Assembly (NCBI RefSeq): GCF_023701485.1
Contig: NZ_JAMQBK010000039.1
Location: 374,476-438,475, forward strand
Direction of reading: 5' to 3'
DNA: 64,000 nt
Origin: Aporhodopirellula aestuarii
Lineage (GTDB): Bacteria > Planctomycetota > Planctomycetia > Pirellulales > Pirellulaceae
Program-made: the position numbers and the translations under genes
In this document: one piece after another, positions 26,546 to 36,257 of the stretch
How the letters are laid out: every line of letters starts with the position of its first letter
Position numbering within the stretch: the stretch's first letter is position 1
Notes under the pieces: generated by a model
What the model was told of the DNA's origin: nothing
Databases searched by the model: none
The model's input: only the letters and a program-made list of their open reading frames with translations

Positions 26546-27676
26546 ATGCGACGCAAAGTTGATGACGATGACGACGGCGGCCTCGATTCGCTGCTCGACA
26601 CGATGACGAACGTGGTGGGCATCTTGGTGCTTGTCTTGATCGTCACCCAGATCAGCGTGGCGGACGTCGTCACCAAACTGACGACTGAAAATCAGATCGA
26701 TGATGAAACGCTCGCGGAACTTACCCAGCAGTTGGTCGCTCGCAGGCAAGAGCAGGACGAGCTCAAACGCGTCCTGATCGATCCGCTCAATATTGATCCC
26801 GAGCAGCAGCGTCGAGAACTCGAATTGAAACGTGATTTGCTTGAACGGCGTCGGAAAGAGCTCGCCAAGAAACAGGAAGAGAAAAACCAATACGCGATGA
26901 AGATCGAGGCGGACCGCGAGCAAGCCGAGAAGAATCGCAAACTGGTCGCTGACACGAAAGCCCAACGTGACGAACTACAGGTCGAGTTGGCACAGTCTCT
27001 TGAGCGAAAAGCGGAACTTCAGGCAAAGCTCGACTCGACACCGAAAACGGCGGCCCCGGCCGATATCGAAGTGAGCATTCCGAATCCGCGTCCGGCGCCT
27101 TCGGGAGCCAAACAGTTGGTTTTGATCTGTGCTCACAACGAACTCTATCCGCTCCGGCTCGACGATTTTCGCGAACGTGCCGAGGCGCAGGCCCGCCACA
27201 TCATCGCCCGGTTCAAACTCGATCGCGATCCGGCGGCGGGCATTGATCCGAAGCGGTTCACCGAATATTGGGAGCGGCTCAGCGACAAGGATGAGTTCTT
27301 TGACGTGGAGTATTTCGTCGCGGGAGAACGGTTCCCGCGATTGCGGTTCATTCCGCGGCCCGATGATGGGGCGAGCGAGAAAGAGATTGTTAACCCGCGT
27401 TCACGCATCCGCTCGCCAAAGCTGCTCGGTGCGATCAATCCAGAAAAAATGTATGCCCGCTTCTTTGTTCTTCCAGATAGTTTTGGCGTGTACGTGACCG
27501 CTCGACGCTTTTTTAGTGAAGCCGGGGTGCTCGCCGGATGGGAGCCGCAACCGGAAGATTGGCGCTATCAAACCGGGGTTCCCGGGGGCATCGAACTCGG
27601 ACCGCCCCGTCCACCCAAACCGACTCCGCCGCCCGACCCTGACGCGAAACCCAAACGGCCTAACTTGATCGACTGA
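26546..27676 (+). CDS. ExbD-like single-pass coiled-coil protein, second paralogue
   Basis: 376 residues. The N-terminus RRKVDDDDDGG leads into one membrane helix with Asp14 and Asp18 at its cytosolic mouth (LDSLLDTMTNVVGILVLVLIV), the position of the proton-conducting Asp in ExbD and TolR. A highly charged coiled coil spans about 45-165, then a C-terminal domain begins with KQLVLICAHNELYPLRLDD, which resembles the same region of the preceding paralogue, and ends in a proline-rich tail. It lies 106 bases after that paralogue on the same strand. Together with the ExbB-like protein it probably forms a heteromeric channel in which only this subunit carries the acidic residue. Confidence 0.78.
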   Translation: MRRKVDDDDDGGLDSLLDTMTNVVGILVLVLIVTQISVADVVTKLTTENQIDDETLAELTQQLVARRQEQDELKRVLIDPLNIDPEQQRRELELKRDLLERRRKELAKKQEEKNQYAMKIEADREQAEKNRKLVADTKAQRDELQVELAQSLERKAELQAKLDSTPKTAAPADIEVSIPNPRPAPSGAKQLVLICAHNELYPLRLDDFRERAEAQARHIIARFKLDRDPAAGIDPKRFTEYWERLSDKDEFFDVEYFVAGERFPRLRFIPRPDDGASEKEIVNPRSRIRSPKLLGAINPEKMYARFFVLPDSFGVYVTARRFFSEAGVLAGWEPQPEDWRYQTGVPGGIELGPPRPPKPTPPPDPDAKPKRPNLID

Positions 27677-27919
27677 GACGTCGTGGATCGAGATCTATGG
27701 ATTAGCCTCGGTAATTCGGCCTTGTTGAATTGGATTGCCCGCGGGTTGGAGTTTCGGGGCGACAGATCGTCCTGTCGACAAAATTCTGGCCAATGCGGCG
27801 GTGGCATTGGGAGCAAGGACGTCTAGAATGGGGCACGGACAAGTGAAATCACTACTCCCCCCCGCCTTGCTGTTTACCCACCTTTCTCCTCCCGCAACCC
27901 GATTTCGGGGCTCTTCCCA

Positions 27920-29149
27920 ATGCCTTTGAACAAACATCACAAGACGCTGAACTTGACGAATCTGTTGGCGTGGTTGGTCGGTCTGACCCCCATGCTCGCA
28001 CTTTCATCAACCGGATTTGCCGATGCCGCCACGACGCAAACGTCCGTGGGCATCGCGACTGAAAAACCTGCCGAGGGACCCTTTGTGGCGTTGGATGATG
28101 GGACCTTTATGGTGCCCTACACACAACGCATTCCTGGGACCGATATCGAGTTTGAGATGATCCCGGTTCCCGGTGGTGCATTCACTCTCGGTACTCCCGA
28201 AAATGCCGATTACTTCGTTGATGATGAAGGGCCGACGATCCCGTTGAAGGTCAAGCCGATGTGGGTGGCTAAGACCGAAACACGCTGGGACATGTACAAA
28301 GAATACATGCGGATGTACGGCGTCTTTAAAGAGTTCGAGTCGCAGGGAATCCGAGTCGTCGACGAGTCCAATGTCGCCGATGCGGTCACCGCACCAACGG
28401 AACTCTACGACCCGTCGTTCACGTTCGAGTACGGTTCCAAGGCGACGCAGCCGGCCGTGACGATGACACAGTACGCCGCGCAGCAGTTCACCAAGTGGCT
28501 CTCTCGCATGTCGGGTGTTCAGTACCGCTTGCCGACAGAAGCCGAATGGGAATACGCCGCACGAGCCGGAACAACGACTGCTTACAGTTGGGGCGACGAT
28601 CCCGATGAGATCGAAGACTACGCGTGGTACTTTGACAACTCGCTCGACGGGCCTGGTGATGTCGCAACAAAGAAACCAAACGCGTTCGGCTTGTACGACA
28701 TGCACGGCAACGCCGCCGAGTGGACCGTCAACGAGTACACCGAGGACGGCTACGAATGGATGAAAGAAGCCAATCCCGGCGACGCAACCAGTGCAACTCG
28801 CTGGCCTGAAAACCCATGGCCGTGCGTCGCACGTGGCGGAAGTTGGGAGATGGATCCACCGGACTTGCGAAGTGCCGCTCGATTGGCATCTGACGATGAA
28901 GAGTGGAAATCAGAAGACCCGAACTTCCCGCGTAGCCCATGGTGGTTCACCAGCGATCCGTCGCGTGGCGTCGGTTTTCGTATGTTCCGATCGTATGAAA
29001 CGTTACCGGAAGAAGTCATCACGAAGTTCTGGGAAGCATCGTCTCAGGAAACCCTCGATGACGTCGAAAGCCGCGTGAGCGAAGGCCGTAGCGGATACGG
29101 ATACGTCGACGAAGAGCTCAGCGAAGCGATGAAGAAATTGGCTGAGTAA
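27920..29149 (+). CDS. Secreted SUMF1/FGE-fold protein lacking catalytic cysteines
   Basis: 409 residues with an N-terminal signal-like hydrophobic segment (LLAWLVGLTPMLALSSTGFADA). The SUMF1 fold is evident: MIPVPGGAFTLGTPE, YRLPTEAEWEYAARAGTTTAYSW, NAFGLYDMHGNAAEWT, RGGSW and SRGVGFRMFR. True formylglycine-generating enzymes have two cysteines just after RGGSW; here the stretch reads RGGSWEMDPPDLRSAARLAS, with none. It therefore cannot be a standard sulfatase-activating enzyme and is better seen as a SUMF1-fold binding protein, like other non-catalytic members. It follows the ExbB/ExbD-like cluster by 243 bases on the same strand; a link is possible but unproven. A short hairpin with T-run overlaps its stop codon. 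Confidence 0.87.
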   Translation: MPLNKHHKTLNLTNLLAWLVGLTPMLALSSTGFADAATTQTSVGIATEKPAEGPFVALDDGTFMVPYTQRIPGTDIEFEMIPVPGGAFTLGTPENADYFVDDEGPTIPLKVKPMWVAKTETRWDMYKEYMRMYGVFKEFESQGIRVVDESNVADAVTAPTELYDPSFTFEYGSKATQPAVTMTQYAAQQFTKWLSRMSGVQYRLPTEAEWEYAARAGTTTAYSWGDDPDEIEDYAWYFDNSLDGPGDVATKKPNAFGLYDMHGNAAEWTVNEYTEDGYEWMKEANPGDATSATRWPENPWPCVARGGSWEMDPPDLRSAARLASDDEEWKSEDPNFPRSPWWFTSDPSRGVGFRMFRSYETLPEEVITKFWEASSQETLDDVESRVSEGRSGYGYVDEELSEAMKKLAE

Positions 29150-29166
29150 GCCTCTCCGGCTTTTTT
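29148..29166 (+). terminator. Short candidate terminator at SUMF1-fold gene stop
   Basis: A 5-bp stem AAGCC/GGCTT with a five-base loop, beginning inside the TAA stop codon, is followed by T-run 29161-29166. The stem is short, so efficiency is doubtful. Confidence 0.4.
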
Positions 29167-29201
29167 GATATCCGAGGATTCAACAGAAGGATCGAACTCC
29201 G

Positions 29202-30134
29202 TTGAACACGCAAGCAGGCGGGGCAGCGATGCCTTCGGTGGACACGAAAACGCCGATCGGATGGATCGGCACGGGCGTGATGGGACACAGCATGGTCGGT
29301 CACCTGTTGGCCGCCGGTTATCCCGTCACCGTGACAACCCGAACGCGATCCAAAGCGGAATCGCTGCTCGACGCCGGGGCCGTTTGGGCGGACTCACCCA
29401 ACGAGGTGGCCGCGCAATCTGAGATCGTGTTTGGCATCGTCGGTTATCCGGCCGACGTGCGAGACGTCTTTCTGAATCCTGAAGTCGGCGTCATTGCGGG
29501 ATTGAAGCCCGGCGGAATTCTCGTCGATATGACGACGAGCGAACCATCACTCGCCGTTGAAATTCACCAAGCGGCTTCGCAGCGTGGTTTACACGCACTC
29601 GATGCACCTGTGTCGGGAGGTGACCGGGGGGCAAAAGACGGCACGTTGTCGATCATGATCGGCGGTGACGAGGAGGCGGTTCACCGCGTGATGCCGTGCT
29701 TCGAATGTTTCGGAAAAACGATTGTGTACCAAGGCGGACCCGGTGCGGGACAACACACGAAGATGGTCAACCAGACGTTGATTGCTACCGGGATGATCGG
29801 CGTTTGTGAAGCGCTCGTCTACGCGTCGCGCGCCGGGCTCGATTTACCAACCGTTCTCAAGTCGGTGTCATCGGGAGCGGCGGGCAGTTGGTCACTGAGC
29901 AATCTCGCTCCGAGAATGATCGAGCGAGATTTCGACCCAGGTTTCTATGTCGAGCATTTTGTCAAAGACATGGGCATTGCACTTGCCGAAGCAAAACGGA
30001 TGAAGCTGGCGTTGCCCGGTTTAGCCCTCGCAGAGCAGTTGTACCTGTCTTTGATGGCCAAAGGTGGCGAGCGTGACGGCACTCAAGCACTCGTCCGTGC
30101 GGTCGCAGGCCTATCGGGAATGGATTGGAATTGA
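29202..30134 (+). CDS. NAD(P)-dependent beta-hydroxyacid dehydrogenase (3-hydroxyisobutyrate / tartronate semialdehyde type)
   Basis: 310 residues. Rossmann motif [20 protein letters not shown] near 25-44, the substrate-binding [22 protein letters not shown] near 139-160, and the catalytic Lys in [15 protein letters not shown]. The family reduces or oxidises beta-hydroxyacids such as 3-hydroxyisobutyrate, tartronate semialdehyde or 2-hydroxy-3-oxopropionate; the exact substrate cannot be read from sequence. The TTG at 29202 is favoured by AGAAGG about ten bases upstream; an ATG at 29229 would still give a complete Rossmann fold. Its 3' end overlaps the following membrane glycosyltransferase gene by 10 bases, so the two are cotranscribed. 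Confidence 0.9.
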   Translation: MNTQAGGAAMPSVDTKTPIGWIGTGVMGHSMVGHLLAAGYPVTVTTRTRSKAESLLDAGAVWADSPNEVAAQSEIVFGIVGYPADVRDVFLNPEVGVIAGLKPGGILVDMTTSEPSLAVEIHQAASQRGLHALDAPVSGGDRGAKDGTLSIMIGGDEEAVHRVMPCFECFGKTIVYQGGPGAGQHTKMVNQTLIATGMIGVCEALVYASRAGLDLPTVLKSVSSGAAGSWSLSNLAPRMIERDFDPGFYVEHFVKDMGIALAEAKRMKLALPGLALAEQLYLSLMAKGGERDGTQALVRAVAGLSGMDWN

Positions 30135-31450
30135 ACAGTCGAACTCGATACGGTCTGGCGATGTGCTTGCTCGCGATCATCGCCGTGATGGCGGTTCGAG
30201 GTGGATTCATCGTTGCCAGATCCACGGCTCTCAGTGATGATCCCGACGCTTACCGAGTAATCGCCGAAACGCTCTCAAAGACCGGCGTGTTCGGATTACC
30301 GGTCGGTGACGCAAACGCACGCCCTACTGCGTTTCGTCCGCCACTTTACCCGTGGCTCCTGTCATGGTTCGTGGGTGAGGACGGGAAACTATCCAACTCG
30401 GCGCCTGCCGTTTTGAATTTTCTGCTTGGCGTCATTGCCGTTGGATTGACGTGGGACATTGCTCGACGATTGGTCTCGCCGCGTGCTGCGTTGGTTGCGG
30501 CGGGGCTCGTGTTGATCGATCCAATATTGCTATGGCAGTCCACGCTCGTCATGACGGAAACCATCGCGACGACTCTTGCGGTAATGGTTTGGTGGTGGTG
30601 GGTGGTGCGAATCTGTCATACGCCAATGGCTGAATCGGACGAATCGTGCGAAACCGCGAAGATGCCCGTGTACGTGAATGCTACGGTCCTGGGTGGATTG
30701 CTTTTGCTGACGATTCTCTGTCGGCCGACTTTTTTGGTTTGGTCCGTCTTGATTCTGCCTGTGATGTGGTTGGCCGGACCGGCTTGCCGCATTCGTCGTT
30801 CGGTATTCATTGCGACAGCCGTGTTGGTGATCGCAACCGGTGTCGGTACTTGGACGATCCGCAATATGTCGGCCGTTGGGAAGCCAGTTTGGGGCACGAC
30901 GCATGGCGGTTATACGTTGTTGTTGGCCAACAACGATTCGTTTTACGACTATCTCGAAAACAAACCCTGGCAACTGCCTTGGCGATCCGAAGCGTGGGAG
31001 CCCAGCGAATTTTTTGCAGCGTACGAGGCACTGCCTCGCAGCGGTGATGAATGTGCAGATGACCGCGTGGCGTACGATGCGGCCAAGTCGGTGATTAGCA
31101 AACGACGCGAGATGTTCTGGTATTCGTGTTGGATACGTCTTGCCCGATTGTGGCAACCTTTTCCTCATGCAACCGGCGATCGATCAACCGCTTCGATCGT
31201 CGTCGTCGGTTTGTACCACTCTGCGGTGTACTTATTGATCTTGATTGCGATTTGGCGATTACGAGATTGGTTGCATCCGCGGCGTTGGCGAGCTTGGGTT
31301 CGATGGTGGCCAGCAATCGCATTAGTGATCACGCTCAGCGGAGTGCACGCGGTCTATTGGAGCAATCCGCGAATGAGATCCCCTGCCATTCCCGTGCTTG
31401 CGATCGCTGCCTCCGGTGCGTTCAAGCGACGGAGCGACCAGCCCGGCTGA
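30125..31450 (+). CDS. ArnT/PMT-like membrane glycosyltransferase
   Basis: 441 residues with nine or ten hydrophobic segments. The first periplasmic loop contains [14 protein letters not shown] and then [15 protein letters not shown], the acidic-residue and PPLYP pattern of dolichyl/undecaprenyl-phosphate sugar transferases (GT39/GT83-like). A hydrophobic core and a Trp-rich amphipathic segment follow, with the last helices near residues 360-430. Such enzymes move a sugar from a lipid carrier to protein or lipid A at the periplasmic face. The TTG at 30125 overlaps the preceding gene; another TTG at 30131 is possible. The acceptor is unknown. Confidence 0.8.
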   Translation: MELNSRTRYGLAMCLLAIIAVMAVRGGFIVARSTALSDDPDAYRVIAETLSKTGVFGLPVGDANARPTAFRPPLYPWLLSWFVGEDGKLSNSAPAVLNFLLGVIAVGLTWDIARRLVSPRAALVAAGLVLIDPILLWQSTLVMTETIATTLAVMVWWWWVVRICHTPMAESDESCETAKMPVYVNATVLGGLLLLTILCRPTFLVWSVLILPVMWLAGPACRIRRSVFIATAVLVIATGVGTWTIRNMSAVGKPVWGTTHGGYTLLLANNDSFYDYLENKPWQLPWRSEAWEPSEFFAAYEALPRSGDECADDRVAYDAAKSVISKRREMFWYSCWIRLARLWQPFPHATGDRSTASIVVVGLYHSAVYLLILIAIWRLRDWLHPRRWRAWVRWWPAIALVITLSGVHAVYWSNPRMRSPAIPVLAIAASGAFKRRSDQPG

Positions 31451-31479
31451 GAAGGCGAAGGGGCATTGAGTAGTGGACG

Positions 31480-34400
31480 CTATTCAGTCGGGATTGCGTG
31501 GATGGTCCAGTAAACCTCTTCGCTGAAAGGAATTCCCTGGGCGTCGGTCACATCGAGTTTGAGATGCAATTGGTGGACAGGCCGAATTCCTTCGGAGTGA
31601 AGGGTGAGCGTCTTGCGGTCTTCGCTTAACACCGCCTTCTGGATGACGAGTTGTTGTTTGCCTTCCTCTCCTGTTTCGGGATGAAAGCTGGGTGAGCCGT
31701 AGCTCCGAGTCCATTGGTAGTTCCACTGCTCGGCGACATACGAACGAACGTCGGAGGCGGATTGAGGATCCAGCGGAAAGTTGAATGTCAGATGCAGCGT
31801 ACTCGGGTGCACCTCGCATTGTGTGATCATTCGCATCGGCTTTCCGGTGTAGCGGACACGATAAATGCCACCGTCCGCCAACCCAGCACGACCGTTTTCG
31901 TTCCACCCGTCGAGCCCGGTCACATACACTTGACCGTCCTGTGGATTGACGTTGCCACGCATGATTCCGGTGCCAAAATCATGTGGGCATTTCACGATCG
32001 CCGCTTGCGTAATCACATCGCCGTCTTTCGTCGTCACCTCTTGAGGCATCAGATAAAACAGCCATCCTTTGCCGAAACTGGTGTGCAGTAGTCGTCCGGA
32101 GAGAGGGCCAAATCGTTCATCATCGACGAATACTTGACCGCCCGACGAGTTGTCGACTTCTTGGGGCATCCAAATGACGGGTTGGTCAAACGTCTCGGGC
32201 GGGATGACTTTCGTGTGGTCGATTTTTCCGCCGTCAGGTGCCCATGCTGCACTCCGTTGGGTTTGCGAATACCCGTAGAATCCGCCGGGCTTCACAAAAC
32301 TAATCTTCGAAGCCGGCATCCAAGTGCCTTGGTTATCGCTGACGGTGATGCGATCGTTGGGGAGGATCCCCATGCCGTTTGGCGTGCGAAATCCGGTGCA
32401 AACGACCTCTCGCGTCTTCCCATCGGGAGACACTTTGATGACGGCACCCGGCAGTTTGTAGTCGGTGTATTGCCCGCTCTTGGCGTAGTATAAGTTACCC
32501 TTCGAGTCGACTTGGAGATCAAAGTTAAACGCGTGGAAAAATGTCGATACGTCCGTGTCGGCGCTAAAACTCTCGTAGAAATCAGCTTCGCCGTCCCCAT
32601 TGAAATCGTGCAGTCGAGTGAGTCGGTCTTTACACGTAACGTAGACCAGCCCATCGACGACTTTGATGCCAAACGGTTCGTACAGCCCACCGGCAAAACG
32701 TTTCCATTCCAAACTCAATAGGTCGTCGTCGATTCCGGAAACAATCCAAACATCACCGCCCACCGTGGCAACCACCATCCTGCCGTCGGGATAGAAGTCG
32801 AGTGCCGATGTGCGAAACCATGTGTTCCACGGAGTCTCTTTGGGCATAGTGATCGTATCAACCGCATACGCACCGGTCTCGAGGCCGCGATAGCCAACTG
32901 TCTTGAATGTCTCAGGCCATCGCAATTTACCGCCCTGTGTCATCGTCGCGGGATCAATGGGCGTCAGTGGTTGCAGGGTTCCGGTGTTGGAAGGAAATGC
33001 GAACCGAACGATGTCGATCAGGCGTGTTTGTTGGTCCGCGGGAATGCGTATCACCCGCCGTCGTTGGGCATCCGACTTGATGATGACGCCATCGATATCG
33101 CCGGAAATCATTGGAGGCTGGTTTTCCGAGTCCGAAGACCCGACCGCCAGTACGAGCGTTTTACCGCCGCCGATCTTCAGCGTATGTCGAATCGCATTTT
33201 CGTCTTGGAGGCTCGAAGGCGTTTCCAGGATTTCGCGACCATCGATGGCGTAGGACAACACCACTTGATCGCCGTGGAGATAGTGTCCGTGGTAGTCGAA
33301 CCATTGATTCGGGAGTGGACCGCGCGGCAACAGGTCTTCCGTGGGATATTCGAGAGATCCGTCGTGTCCCCATTTCCAAATCGAGAGCTCGTCGATCAGC
33401 CTTCCTTTGGGTTTGGGGAGCCCTTCGCCGCGACCACGCTTATGTTGCGTTTGGTCCAGGTCCAGGAATCCACCCGACCAAACCGAGGCTTGATCCATCG
33501 TGTGCAGATCATACGAGATTGTTTGATTTTTGAGTGCTATGGTTAGGGCGCTGTTGACCTCGCGGCCGAGTTGGGAGGCCAGTGCGGGGCCGTAGTCTCG
33601 ATCCGGATCCGGCTTGAATTCGCCCATCTCGGTGCCCTTCGGCAACGACGCGAGGTATTCGTCCGTGACCGGTTGGTAATCCGGATTAGATCCCTTCATA
33701 AAGTGGTGACGGATATAGCCGACGACTTCATATCGCTCGCGTGGTGACAACGTCGTGACAGCGGCCATGAGTCCGTTGCCGTGAGAAAGCGTTCGAAACA
33801 TGCTGTGGGGGTCAGCGCCGAACTTCAACGGTTCGCGTCCAAACGCGCGAGCTGTCGCGAGCGACGGAGTGTTCCCATCGCTTCCGTGACAATGCACGCA
33901 GGATGCGTCATAGATCATTTTGCCACGACCCTGCCTTCCCGATTCGACTTGCCGGATGATCTTTTCATGGTCAAGATTCGCCGTGTCGTCTTTGGTGATC
34001 AGTAGTTCGGGGGCCGGTTTGAGTTGCTCGGCGCGGTCAGGCCCGCCTTCATGGATCGCAAACAGATAGCTGAGCAAGTCCAAGACATCTCGCTGGGAGG
34101 AGAAAGTCGCCATCAATCCTTCCGGCATCATCGACGTCGACGCGTTGCTTCTAACGTCGATCTCTTCCTTGTCGATCGAGATTTCTGATTGCAGGTTAGC
34201 CGCATCACGCAAAACGATCGTTTCGTCGTCTTCTCGGACCAGCATTCCCGACACGATCTCGCCATCGTACGTGACCAATTGGACCGTCTCGTAACCTTTG
34301 CGGATTGACTGAGAAGGATGCAGTAACGCCTCCACCAAATGCACGTCGGTGACATCGTTTCCGAGACGAGCTAGGTCTGGGCCCAGCGGCGAAGATCCAT

Positions 34401-34632
34401 TTTCGTCCTCATGACACGCCACACAGGCCGCCGCCGATTTGTAGTAGACAAGGGCACCGTCTTCAGGGTTACCACGCAGTCGAGCCTCGCTGGCGACGAC
34501 CGCCGGATCGGCTTCTTCGAACAGTTGTTGTAACGATTTGCTTTCCGAAGCCGCCGCTTGGTGAGTCATCACGATCGAAAGCCAAGCAAACAACACGACG
34601 CAAAGTCGCGTGACCAACAGTGGGATCTTCAT
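31480..34632 (-). CDS. Secreted dihaem c-type protein with sorbosone-dehydrogenase-like propeller
   Basis: 1050 residues from the ATG at 34632, which has AAGGA ten bases upstream and opens a clean signal peptide (KIPLLVTRLCVVLFAWLSIVM). Two haem-c motifs are seen: CVACH in the first 75 residues and CVHCH near residue 250, with a beta-rich domain between them. After a LamG-like or carbohydrate-binding-like middle section, the C-terminal half has repeated blades resembling PQQ/sorbosone dehydrogenases (GIKVVDGLVYVTCKDRLTRLHDFNGDGEADFYE is not quoted in full; key marks are FNGDG, FRTPNGMGI and NPQDGQVYVTG). Such PVC-type proteins oxidise sugars in the periplasm and pass electrons to cytochromes. 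It opposes the glycosyltransferase and is divergent from the DUF1080 gene. Confidence 0.85.
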   Translation of the reverse strand: MKIPLLVTRLCVVLFAWLSIVMTHQAAASESKSLQQLFEEADPAVVASEARLRGNPEDGALVYYKSAAACVACHEDENGSSPLGPDLARLGNDVTDVHLVEALLHPSQSIRKGYETVQLVTYDGEIVSGMLVREDDETIVLRDAANLQSEISIDKEEIDVRSNASTSMMPEGLMATFSSQRDVLDLLSYLFAIHEGGPDRAEQLKPAPELLITKDDTANLDHEKIIRQVESGRQGRGKMIYDASCVHCHGSDGNTPSLATARAFGREPLKFGADPHSMFRTLSHGNGLMAAVTTLSPRERYEVVGYIRHHFMKGSNPDYQPVTDEYLASLPKGTEMGEFKPDPDRDYGPALASQLGREVNSALTIALKNQTISYDLHTMDQASVWSGGFLDLDQTQHKRGRGEGLPKPKGRLIDELSIWKWGHDGSLEYPTEDLLPRGPLPNQWFDYHGHYLHGDQVVLSYAIDGREILETPSSLQDENAIRHTLKIGGGKTLVLAVGSSDSENQPPMISGDIDGVIIKSDAQRRRVIRIPADQQTRLIDIVRFAFPSNTGTLQPLTPIDPATMTQGGKLRWPETFKTVGYRGLETGAYAVDTITMPKETPWNTWFRTSALDFYPDGRMVVATVGGDVWIVSGIDDDLLSLEWKRFAGGLYEPFGIKVVDGLVYVTCKDRLTRLHDFNGDGEADFYESFSADTDVSTFFHAFNFDLQVDSKGNLYYAKSGQYTDYKLPGAVIKVSPDGKTREVVCTGFRTPNGMGILPNDRITVSDNQGTWMPASKISFVKPGGFYGYSQTQRSAAWAPDGGKIDHTKVIPPETFDQPVIWMPQEVDNSSGGQVFVDDERFGPLSGRLLHTSFGKGWLFYLMPQEVTTKDGDVITQAAIVKCPHDFGTGIMRGNVNPQDGQVYVTGLDGWNENGRAGLADGGIYRVRYTGKPMRMITQCEVHPSTLHLTFNFPLDPQSASDVRSYVAEQWNYQWTRSYGSPSFHPETGEEGKQQLVIQKAVLSEDRKTLTLHSEGIRPVHQLHLKLDVTDAQGIPFSEEVYWTIHAIPTE

Positions 34633-35502
34633 CAAACAGCTTTCCTTCGAATACCAAACAACAACCCGCCATCGCCCAGCCTCCACCACCCCGTGCCCAT
34701 CCAAGTCACAACACGGCAAAGACCCAACGCATCAACATCACAGTTGTACCATCTCCACCCGTCACGCGAGCGGTAAGAGCCATCTTTGTCTCAATCAAGT
34801 CGCCGACGTAGATCCTCGTCCGTGCGGCTCGCAGATATGTCTTGCCATCTTGACAATTTTGAGTACGAGGTGGGTGGTGTCTTGCTTGGTTCAGACCGTT
34901 GCGTTTTCATTGAGTTGCCATTGTGCACCTGGATTTCATCGGCTGCTCGCGGGTGCCCGCCAGATCAATTGGGCTAGCCCGTGTGTATGCCTTTTGCGGC
35001 GATGAGTTGGCGAAATCCATAGCAAGACAAGATCAGAAATCAGGTTGGCCAGTTTGGGATTGTTTTTGTCGGTCGCGCGGGCAAGAGATTACGCACAACA
35101 GCCCCATGTCATTTTCTGTTGTTGGTGCTTAATGCGATAGCGTCATCCTAATGGATTCCCCAACATTTCCGGTGTTGAACGTGTGCCCCGTCTATGCCGG
35201 GTGGGAGTACGTGATGGGCAATAACCTGTGAAAACGCCGAGAGTGAACAGATTGTTAGGTGTTGAGGATTTGTTTGGGATCCTTGGTTTCGAGGTGAAAT
35301 GCGGGTTTGGGAGTGGTTATACTTTTCGCGTCTGGCTCGTTTGTTTCTTTCCAGCGATGAGTTGTTTGGCTCATGCGGAACTGAACCGTGACGCGGTTGC
35401 AGACTGGATCTTGTGTTCGCGTTGAGCGAGGACGACGCTTCGTTCGTTGGGCGGCGTTTGTTCTGATCCATGTTCGTTCACTTTCACCAGGACCCATTTA
35501 AA
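34633..35502. other. Long divergent intergenic region
   Basis: About 870 bases between the leftward haem protein and the rightward DUF1080 gene. No frame with a believable start or domain was found, and no tRNA, riboswitch or repeat was recognised. It should hold both promoters; the length leaves room for an unrecognised small RNA. Confidence 0.5.
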
Positions 35503-36162
35503 ATGCCTATGCCATCTGCCAGTCGACTCACTCTGCTACCGGTTTTCATGCTTGCGGTTATCGGCGTTCCGTCTGTCAATGCGGATGAAGCTTCGGTCTC
35601 AGACGCCCCCGAAACGGAGCAGTGGATCTCGCTGTTTGACGGCGAATCGATGGATGGATGGGAAAAAGTTGGCAAGAAAGATAGTCACTGGGAAGTGAAG
35701 GACGGTGCACTCGCAGGTTCGGGCACGCAGTCGATGCTCGTGTGCACGAAGGGACCTTTCAAGAACTTTCGTTACCGCGCCGAAGTCAAAATTAACGATG
35801 GTGGCAATTCGGGAGTCTACTTCCGCACGACTCGCAAACCCGGTTTCTCAGATGGTTACGAGGCCCAAGTCGACAGCACCCACCGCGACCCGATTCGCAC
35901 CGGCTCGCTGTATGGTTTTTGTCACGTGTACCCGCAACTCGTTAAACCCGATACTTGGTTCACCTACGAAATCGAAGTTCGTGACGACGTGTGGCGTGGC
36001 CGCGAAATGACGCGGATCAAGGTCACCGTCGACGGGAATGAACTGTACGAATACCTGGATTTTGCCAAAACCTATCCGGCGGGTCACTTCGCATTTCAGC
36101 AACATGATCCGGGAAGCAAAGTGCACATCCGCAAGGTCGAAGTTCTGCCGTTGGCAGATTGA
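35503..36162 (+). CDS. Secreted 3-keto-disaccharide hydrolase domain protein (DUF1080)
   Basis: 219 residues from the ATG at 35503; an in-frame ATG at 35470 would add 11 residues before the signal peptide. Signal-like segment LLPVFMLAVIGVPSVNA, then a concanavalin-like beta sandwich: WISLFDGESMDGWEKVG, WEVKDGALAGSG, NFRYRAEVKINDGGNSGVYFR, GYEAQVDS and a closing GHFAFQQHDPGSKVHIRKVEV. This is the DUF1080 family, abundant in planctomycetes, with members that hydrolyse 3-keto-glycosides or bind glycans. It is divergent from the dihaem oxidoreductase, and the pair may act on the same sugars in the periplasm; that is inference. Confidence 0.88.
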   Translation: MPMPSASRLTLLPVFMLAVIGVPSVNADEASVSDAPETEQWISLFDGESMDGWEKVGKKDSHWEVKDGALAGSGTQSMLVCTKGPFKNFRYRAEVKINDGGNSGVYFRTTRKPGFSDGYEAQVDSTHRDPIRTGSLYGFCHVYPQLVKPDTWFTYEIEVRDDVWRGREMTRIKVTVDGNELYEYLDFAKTYPAGHFAFQQHDPGSKVHIRKVEVLPLAD

Positions 36163-36257
36163 TCTGCAACGGGATTTCGAAACGAGAGTCGAGAAAAACG
36201 CGATCGGGAAGCACGCCTGCGTTCACCGGAACGATCGACGAAGAATCGCATCTATTC

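Noticed and set aside
23918-27676. ZorAB-type phage defence cluster
   Set aside because: The ExbB-like and ExbD-like proteins are present but no ZorC, ZorD or ZorE-like genes follow; neighbours are metabolic.
27920-29149. Treating the SUMF1 protein as the activator of the sulfatase at 45214
   Set aside because: The two cysteines needed for formylglycine formation are absent.
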